The notes below the pieces were generated by a model. It saw only the letters and a list, made by a program, of their open reading frames with translations, made no database searches and was not told the DNA's origin. Positions 35,524 to 47,263 of a stretch of DNA of 64,000 bases are shown piece by piece. Made by a program: the position numbers and the translations under genes. Numbering within the stretch: the first letter of the stretch is position 1; the number at the start of each line of letters is the position of its first letter. The DNA is taken from NCBI RefSeq assembly GCF_004664715.2, contig NC_051070.1, positions 39,334,456-39,398,455 on the forward strand. The letters are read 5' to 3'. Source of the stretch: Peromyscus leucopus. Lineage: Eukaryota; Chordata; Mammalia; Rodentia; Cricetidae.

Positions 35524-36764
35524 TATCTAGTGGTATTTCGTCCTAACAACAGAAAACAGACTAGAGTAGGTATATAGTGGTGAAATATTCAATGTGTCAT
35601 TATTTTTTTCAAGAGAAGGAAGGTTAGCATTGTAGGGAATGCTATGGTTAATAACCATAGATCTTTAAAGGATTGCTTTTGCTGTACAGAATGGCTCTTC
35701 AAAGTCAGTATATTCTCCACAACAATTCTTAGCCAGTAACCAATCAAGGCATAGCATAAATGTTTAGATATTTGGTCCCAATAATTCTGGATTTTTCTAG
35801 ATTAAGGATGTTTATAGTTTTTCTCTGAGGGCTTTCTTACTTTTTCTTCTCTCTATTTTGCATTGATTCTGATAATTTTCCATTAACAAGAAGCCTTCAC
35901 AATAAAGTACAGAATGAACTGGTGTCTTACCCACCCAACAGCATCATTACTTATTTTGAAATATTAAAAATCTAATGCTACAAAGCCTAGAAATATAATC
36001 TACCTTAGTCTAGTTAAATCTCCTGAATCCATTTACATGTCACATATTGGAATATTTTTGACGTGATAACGATAGATGTATTTTATACTTGATACCACAT
36101 AACTATTTTTGTGGGTTTTTTCTGAAAGATTTTAAGCTATTCTACATGAAATGATGAGCAAGTAAGGGTTTTCTAGACTTCTAATAAAATAGTCAATATT
36201 AATATAGAATTAAATAAGGGGAATTATTGGAATTTTCATATTTTTATATTATTCAAAATTTTCATAAAGAGCATTTCACACTTGCCTTGGGGTCCAGAGT
36301 TTTGCTGCAGATTTTAGTTATTAGCAGAACATAATTATATATGAGACAGGCTTTCATTATATGAAAATTTTATTCTACTTGGGGCTAAGTTTTATCAATG
36401 TGTTAGATGCCATCCAGATGCCTCCAAAGGATCAATCAATATAATGCATGCTTATGTACCTCCAGCTGAAATTTTTTTATAAATTAAATGAATTTATAAA
36501 TTATTTTTATGAATTTTAATGACAATATATTATCTTTGCCTTTATTTAGTGGCAGAAAAAATAATTTATTTACATGAAATCACTGAAGAACAATGGGTTT
36601 AAAAATTAGGAAATTTTACAAGTGCTAAATTGTTTCATCCCTTAAATTCTGTAAAATACAAATACATCTTCAAACAGGAAACAACAAGATTTTTTTTCCA
36701 GTCTTATAAAACTTCATAGCAAATGATGTGGCAGACATGTTTTATGCAAGAATGGACTGAATTT

Positions 36765-36766
<2 letters not shown>
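35524..36766. other. AT-rich stretch without recognisable genes
   Basis: I see no exon and no named repeat in this 1.2 kb. Confidence 0.35.

Positions 36767-36828
<62 letters not shown>
36767..36828. repeat. GA microsatellite
   Basis: About 31 pure GA units. It creates a spurious Arg-Glu repeat frame on the plus strand. Confidence 0.95.
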
Positions 36829-36832
<4 letters not shown>

Positions 36833-37004
36833 TTGGAGTATCTCTATTGCTGCATCTTTTGGTCAGGTGAAATTTTGTTACAACAAATCTCTGTTAAGGA
36901 GACAGAGGTTATACAAAGATTGAGAAACGTAGTTATATGAATTCTCTGCTAGCTTTTTGTGATTTTTTTTTCTGATTCTATGTAATGAATAATAATACAC
37001 AAGG

Positions 37005-37165
37005 ACTGTGAGTTGGCTAAACAGGTCAAGACACTTGCTGCCAAGCCTGATGCTCTGAATTTTATCTTGGGGATCCATATTGTAGTTGAAGTTGTTCCCT
37101 GATATCCACATATATGCCTTATTATGCACATGTGTACATACACACACATTAAATAAATAAATGTA
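37005..37165 (+). mobile_element. B3/B2-type SINE, plus strand
   Basis: 'gagttggctaaacaggtcaagacacttgctgccaagcctgatg' is the tRNA-derived head. 'ccacatatatgcc' and a 'cacacacattaaataaataaatgtaat' tail complete it. The segments around 36982 and 37162 (gtaatgaataata / gtaatttaataag) may be an imperfect TSD. Confidence 0.8.
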
Positions 37166-38482
37166 ATTTAATAAGATATGCAAATTTTTACTCAATCCTT
37201 TTCTAAACCACAGTTTCTGTTAGCAAGCAGTATACATGTTCTATTGCTAAAGAGTATAAATTTTACAGTATGTGTCTACAATTGCAGAATGTATTAATAA
37301 GTAATAATAAATTTGGCCAAGATCAGTATACTGATCTTATGTTTATGTCTTGTTTGCTTATATCAAAAGCAAATAATCTAATACAAAAGAAAATTAGTTT
37401 ATTTTAGCAATCTTTTTGGAAGAGATGTATTCTTTACTGAAGAAAAATCATGAAAGCAGATATCTAAGTGGTTATGTTTCTTCCTGATAGCAGGTAATCT
37501 GAGAGAAAATTAACAATGAAGGTGAATAAAAGGCAAATAAGTCCTTAAATGTGTCCATTGCTCTTCCTTATTTTGTGAGATCCCTTTGAAATTTCAAATA
37601 CTAGTCACAGAAAAAATATTTTAGTTCAATTGATCATATCAATTTTGTTTTAGATTATTCCTTGATTAGATAATCAAAACTCAAGTAAAGTAAACCAGAA
37701 TCACTAGTTAAGATATTATTGATGTAATGCTCATTATCATAAACATATGCAGAAAAAAATAAGCTAAGTGGAAAAAGGAATGAAATTCATCTTAACTTCA
37801 TAAAAGAAAATTACCTAGTACTAATATTACTTTCCAGGTATGTTCAAGAGTATATTTTAAGCTTCAATGATTTTCAAGAGTCTTGGTCTTAGTTCTCAAA
37901 TAAGACCATGATAAAAGAGAGAACAAAAGGTTTTTGTTATTTGAATTTTACATGTTCTACCTTTCAATGGTGTATATAAAAGTTATTGTGTTAACAAATA
38001 AAGCTGTATATATCAGTTTCTTTTCATTTTTATTTTTTAATTTCTTAAGTAATGGATTGAAAGTTTCTTTCTAGATTTGTGGGGAGATAAGGGAACTCTG
38101 CTTGCCTTACACTGTCACTTGCAGAAATTGCTGTACTTGCCAGTTCTTGAAAAGAATATGTGAGATTTTATGAAAAAAACACCTGAAAGCAATTAATTAA
38201 GAAAAAATGGTGTTGAACTCATGATGAATGTAAATTATCCCGTTCTCGATAGCAAAATACTAATGAAAAGAAGTTATGGGCTATTTATTAAGCTGTTAAT
38301 GTTAATCATGTAGTGGTTCCACTCGTGTTGCAATTGCACAGTAGTCAGTGGAGACAATGGGTGAGTCAGTGAGCCAGATTCTCAGAGAGTTCAGTCATGA
38401 ATCCATCTTCAACTCTCTTGCTGTTGATTCACACTTACTGAAAAGATAAATTCTGTAAATTATGAAAAAAAGTACAAATGGC
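37166..38482. other. AT-rich stretch without recognisable genes
   Basis: No exon, RNA gene or clear repeat seen. Confidence 0.35.
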
Positions 38483-38620
38483 CGTCAGTGGAACTGGTGG
38501 CACATGCCTGTACAGCCCGCACTGAAAGTCAAGCTTGCATGGATCTCAAGTTCAGTGTTATCCTCAGACACATAGCAAGTTTGAGGTCAGCCATTGACCG
38601 TGAGAGATTCCACCTGAGGC
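38483..38620 (+). mobile_element. Proto-B1/B4-like SINE, plus strand
   Basis: 'ggtggcacatgcctgtacagcccgcactgaaagtcaagc', then 'acatagcaagtttgaggtcagcc', follows the B1-like order in a diverged form. Confidence 0.55.
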
Positions 38621-38689
38621 AAAGTACTAATTGAAATCATTATTATTTATCTTGTAATAATAGGACTTAGCAATTTAATGATAACTTAA

Positions 38690-38830
38690 CAATTGTGTAT
38701 GCATGGAATTCTTTGGATCACTTTAGATAGCCTTTCATTTTTGGTCTCAACTCTATGAGGAAGGATGCTGCTGCCACCATTTGCAGTGAGGAATTTTAAG
38801 TTTAGTAGTTAAAGATAACTGTGGAAAAAT
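38690..38830 (+). mobile_element. Possible MIR SINE remnant
   Basis: 'tctcaactctatgaggaagg' and 'gcagtgaggaattttaagtttagtagttaaagataac' resemble the core and 3' part of the mammal-wide MIR. The similarity is weak. Confidence 0.35.
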
Positions 38831-39021
38831 TCATTCAGGAGGAAAACTCTGTTTTAAATATGTCAGTTCATGTACTCATGCTCATTAACCATTCTGCTCT
38901 CCCTTACATGTAGGTGTGCTCTAAATGGTTGCAGTAACCCTTTCTACAAAGTTGTAGCATTTTTATGGAAAAGAATTTTTATATTATGACATTTATTATG
39001 TGAATTTTCAGTTCATTATGC

Positions 39022-39390
39022 TGTAGGTAGAGTTTTTCATTGGGACCACAGACAATTCTGTTCTGCCAGCCACTTCCCAAATAACCACTCAGAGACTCAT
39101 TCATTATAAATGCTTGGCTGATAGCTTAGGCATATTTTCAGCTAGCTCTTATAGCTTAAATTAAGCCATTTTTATTAATCTCTGTGCTGTCAAGTGGCTC
39201 ATGGCTTCTTATCTTATCTTATATACATCCTGCTCCCTCTGTGTCTGACTGGCAACCCCTTCTGACTTTGCCCACCTTCTTCCCAGCATTCTCTCTGCTC
39301 TGAAGACCCTGCCTAGCCATTGGCCAATCAGCTTTTTATTGACAATGAGAGAAATGTATATTTATAGTGTACAAAGATTGTTCTACAGCA
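39022..39390 (-). mobile_element. Solo LTR, family C variant, minus strand
   Basis: On the minus strand it starts TGCTGTAGAACAATC and contains CAATAAAAAGCTGATTGGCC and CAATGGCTAGGCAGGG. It ends at 39022 as CTACCTACA. Flanking 6-mers ttatgc (39016-39021) and ttatac (39391-39396) differ by one transition, consistent with a TSD. Confidence 0.8.
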
Positions 39391-40109
39391 TTATACAGAA
39401 GTGTATGGTGAAACTTTTTAAAGTTGCCCAATTGCTAAACACCTACTAAAGGTCAAATCAAGGACTTTAAAAGACACTGTTATGACTTATGTTTACTTAT
39501 GTTATGTTCTGAGATAATTTAAATCTTGACATATTAGATTGTGGTAACAGCAAAGATATTCTACTTCTTGCTAATAAAAAGTAAAGAAACAACTTTTGCC
39601 GCTATTGTAATTCTGAGGATTCATATTTATTATTTATAATTTTAGTTTTGAATTTGAGTGATTTTTGAAGTAATCATGTCACTAAAATCATGTCTTATTA
39701 TTGTGTAGAGATAATAAGTAAAATTAGAAAATATTTGGCAAATAAGTATCCATTTAATCAGTTGCTAGCTAGTATGAACATGTTCTTTGGTCTTATAATA
39801 AACATATTTTTTGATCAAAGATTTAACTAGATTACAAGAAAGAAGTATACTTTCTTCTTTATATTATCAAAATTGTAACTGGAACAGACATAAATGGCTA
39901 TTTGTTCCAACAAATATCTTTTCCTGAAATTCAGGACTATGAACTTGCACACCAATATTATACTCTGGGATCCAAGATTTCCAATACAATGTTAGAAAAA
40001 TGCCTTAATAAGGACAATTATATTAAATTATGCATCTCATAATACTATTGTGAAGATACTCAGCATTATTAACCACTTTGTATATGCAAATTAAGGCATG
40101 CTAAGATGT
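39391..40109. other. AT-rich stretch without recognisable genes
   Basis: No feature I can support. Confidence 0.35.
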
Positions 40110-40300
40110 TATAGTTTACCTATTCAAACAGCTAAAATATGAAATAATTATAATAGCAAATGCCAGTTAGAATGTGGAAAAACTGGACCACTTACAAATT
40201 ACCAAAGGACTGATTAAGTCATTAATTAAAACAATTTAGAAATTACCATAAAACATGATATCACTCAGAAATAAAACACATATGCATCTAACTTGGAGTA
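40110..40300 (+). mobile_element. Possible ancient L1 ORF2 fragment, plus strand
   Basis: 'atagcaaatgccagttagaatgtggaaaaactgg...' and following text resemble the late ORF2 region of mammal-wide old L1s. It is highly diverged. Confidence 0.4.
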
Positions 40301-40464
40301 TGATATACTTCTACTCATCAAAAATTGATGAGTTGATGTTCATCTCCTTTATATTATTAATAAGAATATGTTTCACAGGACAATGATTGAACAAATATGA
40401 CATATAATGAGCTATTACTCAAATGTAAGTATGAGGTATTGGTTTGCAAAAAAGCCCAGATGGA

Positions 40465-41109
40465 TTTTTTTTAAATATTTATTTATTTTACATTGAGACT
40501 GCAGTTTCCCCTCCTTCTCTCCTTCCAGTCCCTTCTCCTCACTCCCCTTATGCCTTCCCCACCCCCATCCACTCTTCCTCTAATTTCTATTTCAAAAAGG
40601 GCAGACCTCTTATGAATATCAACCAAACACAGCATATCAAGTTGTAGAAGACTAACACTTTGCCTTTTATTAAGGCTGGGCAAGGCAACACAGTGTAAAG
40701 AATAAAGTCCCCAAAATCAGTAAAAGAATCAGAGACAACCTCTGCTTCCCCTGTTAGGAGTTTCATAAGTAGACCAAGCTACACAACTGCTACATATATG
40801 AAGAGGGCCTAAATAAGTCCTAAGCACACTCCCTAGTTATTGGCTCAGTCTCTGTGAGCTCCTATTAAGGCCAATTTATACTGAGGACAGAACCAAACAT
40901 GATTGGAGGAAAAAATGTCATTGTTACCTATCAATATTCACCTATACTCATGGATTGTTGTCCACCTCTGTAGTCATCAAAGAGACTTCATGGAGCAACT
41001 GGTGGAAACAGATGCAGAGGCCCACAGTCAAGCATGAGGCTGAATTCAGGGAATACTGATGAAGAGAGGGAGGAAGGATTGTAGGAGCCAGATAAGTCAA
41101 GGACATCAC
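40465..41109 (-). mobile_element. 5'-inverted (twin-primed) truncated L1
   Basis: 40465-40875 is L1 3' UTR on the minus strand, with a T-run (tail) at 40465-40472. 40876-41109 is the adjacent upstream part of the same L1 3' UTR but in plus orientation ('ggtggaaacagatgcagaggcccacag', 'tgaagagagggaggaaggattgtaggagcc'). In L1 coordinates the two parts nearly meet, with a few tens of bases lost. A 17-bp TSD with one mismatch, aaaaaagcccRaatgga-like, flanks the unit (40448-40464 and 41110-41126). Together these show a single insertion event. Confidence 0.9.
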
Positions 41110-41366
41110 AAAAAAGCCCAAATGGACCTTAAGGGTATTTCACTCATCAAGAAAGCCAATCTGAAAAGAGTATGTACAATATTATCCTGTTTGATAATAA
41201 CTTCAACATAGAGGTGGAGAACAAATCTGTATGATATGTGGTTAGAAGGAGTGATTTTAGGTGTAATAGGAGAGATCTATATGGTAATGAAACCACTAGT
41301 GTCTTGACTATCATTAGGTCCCCATCAGGTCTATATATGAAGAAAAGTACAGAGATGAACATACAC

Positions 41367-41867
41367 TGTGTTGATACTGTGTTCCCCAAAATATTGTGCG
41401 CCCTAATAAACTTATCTGGGGTAAGAGAACAGAACAGCCACTAGATATAGAGGCCAGAAAATAGTGACACACACGAGTTAATCCTACCATTCCAGAGGCA
41501 GAGATCTACCTGGATCTCTGTGTGTTCAAGGATACAGCCAAGCATGGTGACTCACTCCTTTAATCCCAGAGAGTGAGCCTTTAATCCCAGGGAATGATGG
41601 CAGAAAGCAGAAAAGTATATAAAGCGTGAAGACCAGAAACTAGAAGCTTTTGGCCTGGTTAAGCTTTTAGGCTCTGAGCAAAAGTTCAGCTGAGATCCAT
41701 TTGGATGAGGACACAGAGGCTTCCAGTCTGAGGAAACAGGATCAGCTGAGGAATTTACAAGGTGAGGTGGCTGTGGCTTTTTCTGCTTCTCTGATCTTTC
41801 AGCATTCACCCCAATACCTGGCTCAGGTTTGATTTTATTAATAAGACCATTTAAGATTCATGCTATG
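41367..41867 (+). mobile_element. Solo LTR, family B, with embedded B1-like cassettes
   Basis: It starts TGTGTTGATACTGTGTTCCCC and ends GATTCATGCTATG (the terminal ACA has changed). Near its 5' end is an 'aataaacttatctggggt' block. It has three 'ttaatccYa' B1-like segments (41500-41600), a TATA-like tatataaa (41616-41623) and a 3' part with 'gctgagatccatttggatgagg'. No TSD was found. It shares its full structure with the copy at 46754-47257. Confidence 0.75.
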
Positions 41868-44194
41868 GAACCTATGGAAATGAGTGAAATTTGTAGATGT
41901 TACCAATATCAATTTCTAGTTTTAATATTAATATTTAATCTAGTTTTAAATTTAATATTGTTCTTGCCATACATGATGTCACTATTACAAGAGTGGAGTG
42001 AATGATCGGTAGGCATGTCTTTATTATTTTGTACAAATTTCTGTTATGTTGTGATTAATTAAAAATAAAAATGAATGAAATAAAAGTGAAGGTCACAGAA
42101 TTTTGTAAATATTTCTGTCTCTCGACTGGAAAGTTTTTATGTAGAGGGTTTGCTCTTTTATATAAATCAATGAACTTGGCTTGTTTACCCAGCAGGTTAC
42201 TCTTAGTTCTTTAGAGAGTTAATAAGAGATATAGTAAAAATTTATTAACTTGGCTGAGTTGAAGGCACTGTGGACACAATGAAAACATAGAAATAAAAAC
42301 ATCGTGGGGACTATGTTGTCACTTGATTGGAATCAAGTGGTAAAAAAAGTAAATACAGGTAAATATATGAGTAAGTAATTATTCAAAAAATGTAATACAT
42401 TTTATGAAAAAACAGACACGATATTTTAAAATGTGACAAGAGTGATAAACTATTACCAGGTTTACTAAATTATTAATATTAGAGTATGGGTACACTATGT
42501 CCATATTGTTTGTGGGCAACAAAGACAGGGCTGAGGTGTTACAATAAAGTTACATGGCCTGTCAAATCAAAATATTTACTATCTGCATTTTGAAGTAAAA
42601 TCTTGCAGCCCCTGTCTGAAGATAAATATTATGAGTCTCAAAGCTGATTCTCAATTTGTGTTTACCCTAAATCAGTTTCTGTAAAAGTTAAATATTGAGG
42701 ATTTTTAAAAATAACACTAACAAATGCCCTTAATTTTTACATAATAAACATGCCTTTTGTTATGTCACAAACTTTCTTCTAATTGTAGCCAAATTATAAC
42801 TTTGCCACTTTAGTAGGAGAAATTCCAGCCCTGTGTATAAGTCTTCAGCAAACCCTCCTACCAGTCTTCAGATTGTAACTAGCATTTGGAAAAGGCTAAA
42901 TTGTGAAGAGAAATAAAATGGCCTTAAATATGAAGTAAAGACAAGATTGCTTATCCCACCAATATTCAACTTAATGCACACATGTGCATACATTTTTTAT
43001 GGATATGACAGTGAAAAAGCTTGATAATTATTATTTAATGAGGTATGAAGCCTATAGGTAAAAGGACTGCAGAACATTAAGAGTGATGGAATTACAGGTG
43101 ATAACTAGTGGTCTAAGTTCATTCTTTTGAGTGACAGGTTGCAAGAAGAAAGAAGAGAAGACAGTCCTGTAGAAGGACTTCAGTGCCCCTTCTGATTTAG
43201 GATGTCGGAAGGAAATCCCTTTGAAAACCTTGCCAGCAAACTTCAAAGTGCATGCTGGGGAACAATGATCGCTACTACCCATGTTCTGAGTGCATTCATT
43301 TCCAATAAGGCATGCCTGATTGAACTTCAGTGAGCCGGAGTTGGGACTGAGTCTACAATAACTTTCATCCTGTTTTCTCAAGGCCTGCTTTGACATACAA
43401 ATTACCTCCACTGAGGAGAGAAAGAATAATTGTGAAAATAATAGAAGGAGTGGGTTAAAAGCAAACATCCCACTGTGCTGAATTCCTTTGAGACTGAAAG
43501 TAAATGATCAGTATAGATATATGCCATTCCCTCCTCTGTCCCCAGAGCGAGCTAAAATAATGACCTAGAACACAAGCTGGTATAAATTTTAGACCAGTTG
43601 AACCATACCTATAAGGAGACCAGGGTGCTTCAAGAGGAAACTGCATGAGTCAGCAACCCTATCTTAGTTCTGAAGTCATAACATTATATAACTCATATCC
43701 TCTGTGGAGGTCTTAGGTTTTGTGGAGCCTAATAGATAAATGTTAAGAAACAGAATTTAAAATTATAAACACTTAGAGAAGGTTCAGGCAGAGTCCCGAA
43801 TCTATAGGATTTATTTTCTTCATGGTAAATCCACCTTTGCAATTATTTTTATAATATTGAAGCCTGGGTAGAAATCTGAAATATTGAAAATGTGCCTGAG
43901 GTTGGCAATCAAAAATTACCTCAAAGGAGAATTTATTTCTTTAGGTTAAATTTCATAGGGTTGAGAGTATCTTGTAATTTGTTTCATTTTCCTTGTAGTA
44001 GAAGCTTAGATATCAGATATATTAATATGAATTACACAAACTACTATTTTTTTACGAGTAAATGTAAAGTATAACCCAAGTATAATTAATATTCCATAAA
44101 TAATAGCAGTGCTTTAAGGAAGATGGAACAGACTGAAGTATAAAATGATTTTTATTGGAATTCCACCCAGTCTCTATTCATAATACATTCCAAG
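41868..44194. other. Largely unrecognised; contains a 138-codon minus-strand frame
   Basis: Mostly AT-rich. The interval 43052-43468 (minus) is open for 138 codons and begins with a hydrophobic MFAFNPLLLLFSQLFFL stretch. I know no homologous family. A further frame of 63 codons lies upstream on the same strand (43455-43646). I do not call a gene. Confidence 0.3.
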
Positions 44195-44562
44195 TCTGCT
44201 TTTTATCTTTGTGATAAACATTGGGAGTAAGAGCAGCTTTGGGAGAAAATAAGTCATTTGGCTTATGTGTCCTGAACCACCACTGAGGGAAGTCAGGGCA
44301 GGAATTTAGAGGCAGGAAGCATGGAAGAAAGCTGCTTCCTGGTTTTGTTTCCATGTCTTACGTAGCCTGCTTTCCTATATTACCCAGGACCAGCTCCCAA
44401 GGGGCTGTACTGTCCAGTGGGCTGAGCACTCCCAAGTCAATAATTAAGAAATGTCCTTAGACTCACTCATAGGACAATCTGACGGAGGGAATTCCTCAAT
44501 TGAGATTCCCTCCCTAAAGATGTCTTAAGTTTGTATTAAGCTGACAAAACTAAATGAGCACA
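44195..44562 (+). mobile_element. Rodent repeat, family E
   Basis: 'ctttgtgataaacattggg', 'gaaccaccactgagggaagtcagggcagg', 'cctgctttcctatattacccaggaccagc', 'tcaattgagattccctcc' and a terminal 'gctgacaaaactaaatgagcaca' are ordered landmarks of a common rodent repeat. I cannot name the family. The partner copy is at 27940-28270. Confidence 0.6.
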
Positions 44563-44864
44563 GACTGAAATTGCCAGATACTCTGTTTTCTCGGGACTAG
44601 GAAAAAGACTTTCGGCACGTTACCCTGCAATGACAGACAGGAGATAGGTAGCTTGATGAGTGCCTTGTAAGAACAAGAAAAGAATTATGGTTATGTGCCT
44701 CTATTTAGTGCAAGACCTAAAAATGTGAAGGTCACTCTTAAAATTAAAATGAGCACAAAATTGTTCCTATATAATGTGAGTAGGCCTGCCAAATGAAGAC
44801 TAAAATAAACTAAACTGAAAACTTAGTATGCCTTTAAACAGCATTGTCCTATGAAGCCCAGGCT

Positions 44865-44915
44865 GGCCTGGACATTTATATGTTAGCCAGGCTGTCCCTA
44901 AAGATAAGATCCCTC
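44865..44915 (-). mobile_element. B1-like fragment
   Basis: 'gaagcccaggctggcctgg' resembles a small reversed B1 piece. Confidence 0.35.
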
Positions 44916-44959
44916 TGCTCTGGCTGTATTCATTCCCTGATGTTATAGTTGGCCTGTTC

Positions 44960-45196
44960 AAACGTTCAACATCTACTGAAGATCAGCAGCTCTCCAGTGA
45001 CCCTTTAGGCCTTCAAGACCAGATTGGTAGCATAGTGACATCCAGCCTTCTGTACAGAACATTTCTGTATTCTGCATTTCTCATGTGGCAACCATTGCTG
45101 AACTAACAGAATCTTATCATGTAAGCCTGTCTAATGAATACCATCTAAATATATATTCATTCTACTGCTTCTATTCCTCTAGAGAACCCTAGTACA
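44960..45196 (+). mobile_element. LTR 3' part, MaLR-like rodent family
   Basis: 'actgaagatcagcagctctccagtgaccc', 'gacatccagcc', 'aaatatatattcattctactgcttctattcc' and 'tctagagaaccctagtaca' match the 3' portion of the same LTR type as 49177-49722. The 5' part is missing or diverged. Confidence 0.6.
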
Positions 45197-46753
45197 GTAC
45201 TTCTGTGGGATTTCTTTGACTATAGCGATTGACTTGCACATAAGAATGTTTGCAGATGATAATCTGTGTTTAAGAAGGATGTCACCTTAGAATTAGATTT
45301 AGGTTTATATACTTATCCTGCATGCAATATAGTCAGGCAGTATGACATGTCTGAGACTCTTTTCATTTGCAGAGGTGAGACAGCAAGTATATCTAAAAGG
45401 AATTGGTAAAGGTTATGTGATATTCTAGCTTGTATAACAATTAGGTAGCAATTATTTATTTCCTTTTCCTATCTTCTCCCTGTCATAATTCCTAAAATCT
45501 GAAGTGATTTGCATTTCACATTGAATATTTGAAATTAATGTGTAGCAATGGGACAATATCACTTGTTGTCCTAACTGAAATAATAGTTAAATGTAACAAA
45601 TTAACCTGAAAAGTGGAATTCAAATTTCACAAAGATATCTTTAAAGTCCCAGAAAACTTTATCTGTTTGAAAATACTAACACACTAAACAAAAAGACACA
45701 CTAGTAATTTTATTTAATTTTTTTCTGAAATACAGTAGGGACATTTGATAACAATATAGAAATGTCTTGTAGGTTTGTATTGGAATATACTAACATTGGT
45801 AGTTTCTACGTCAGGAGAAGGTGAGGGAGACTATTAGTTCATAGAAGATAACCCTGAAATATATCCTTCTATATTTTTTAAAGGTACTTTATGGATATAA
45901 TTCTGCTAATTTTATGAGGATCTGTACATATCTCCACATAATAAGTTATATTGTTAGAAATTAGTATAGCTTGCTTGTGAGTGAATAACCAGACTTCCTG
46001 TGCATCATCAATATGACTGTACCTCCTAGGAAATAGAGTTCTTGCTCTCTGAATTGTAAAGATTTCAGGTCTTCACAATTTCTGCACCCAAATCCTGTTA
46101 CAGAATGCTTCTTGGAATCATATGAAGGCTCAATGATAGAGGCTGAAGTGAAAATATGAAATTGATGGGAAAGAAATTTGTTTTCTTACTTGAATAAGTG
46201 ATCACTAGGTTAAAACACATTAATGTAAATTTGAGACTTTTTATAGGAATAAGGAAGGAATAAGGCATGCTTCAAGCATCTTTAGAGGTCTGTTACTAGT
46301 TTAAAGCATAGGTATTGGGAAATGAATTGTTCTTAATAGATATTTTCAGACGCAATTAGTTATGAAAGTGAGAGTTTTGTAAATATGATAATGGATACTT
46401 TGCTTACATGAGAAAACTAACTTTCTCATTAATTTGCGTACTATAAGAGTAATGAAAGGATATATATATGTATATATATATAGACTTATTTATATTAAAC
46501 TTTAGAAAATCAGCATGATTATGAGTAGTGAAACTCTAAATACAACAGTGTACAATTATAGACCTGGGCCTGAATAAAATTGAATGAAAAAAAAATGTAT
46601 ACAAAATTGTGAAGAAACTTTGTTAAATGTCTTGCATACAAATACACAAAGCATGAAATAGACATGTGATAATATTGGGGTTTCAAGTATTAAATTAAGT
46701 CAACATGTTGCATATTGAATAGATGTTATTATACTAGAAAATATGTTCATTTA
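45197..46753. other. AT-rich stretch without recognisable genes
   Basis: Only simple TA-rich sequence at about 46460-46482. No exon or repeat recognised. Confidence 0.35.
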
Positions 46754-47257
46754 TGTGGTGGTATTGTGTTCCTCAAAATATTGTGTAACCTAATAAACTT
46801 ATCTGGGGTCAGAGACAGAACAGCCACTAGATACAAAGGCTAGAAAATGGTGGCACTCACACCTTTAATCCTAGCATTCCAGAGGCAGAAATCCATGTGT
46901 TCAAGGATACAGCCAAGCATGGTGACTCATGCCTTTAATCCCAGAAAGCGAGCCTTTAATCCCAGGGAGTGGTGGTAGAAAGCAGAAAGGTATATAAGGC
47001 GTGAGGACCAGAAACTAGAAGCATTTGGCCTGGTTAAGCATTTGGCTGGTTAAGCTTCAGGCTTTCGAGCAGCAGTTCAGCTGAGACCCATTCTGGATGA
47101 GGACTCAGAGGCCTCCAGTCTGAGGAAAAAAGACTAGCTGAGGATCTGGCAAGGTGAGGTAGCTGTGGCTTGTTCTAGTTCTCTGATCTTCCAGTTCACC
47201 CCAATACCTGGCTTGGGTTTGATTTTATTAATAAGAACTTTTAAGATTCCTGCTACA
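46754..47257 (+). mobile_element. Solo LTR, family B, with embedded B1-like cassettes and exact TSD
   Basis: 504 bp, TGTGGTGGTATTGTG...CCTGCTACA, flanked by an exact 6-bp TSD, cattta (46748-46753 and 47258-47263), as expected for class II (ERVK-type) integration. It carries 'cacacctttaatcctagcattccagaggcag' and 'gcctttaatcccag' cassettes that look B1-derived, and a TATA-like tatataag (46991-46998). No internal retroviral sequence is present, so it is a solo LTR. Confidence 0.85.
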
Positions 47258-47263
47258 CATTTA

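Noticed and set aside
36723..36923. Arg-Glu repeat protein
   Set aside because: Translation of a GA microsatellite.
41367..47257. Two family B LTRs as the ends of one provirus
   Set aside because: Both are in the same orientation 5 kb apart, but the second has its own exact TSD and the DNA between shows no gag, pol or env; they are independent solo LTRs.
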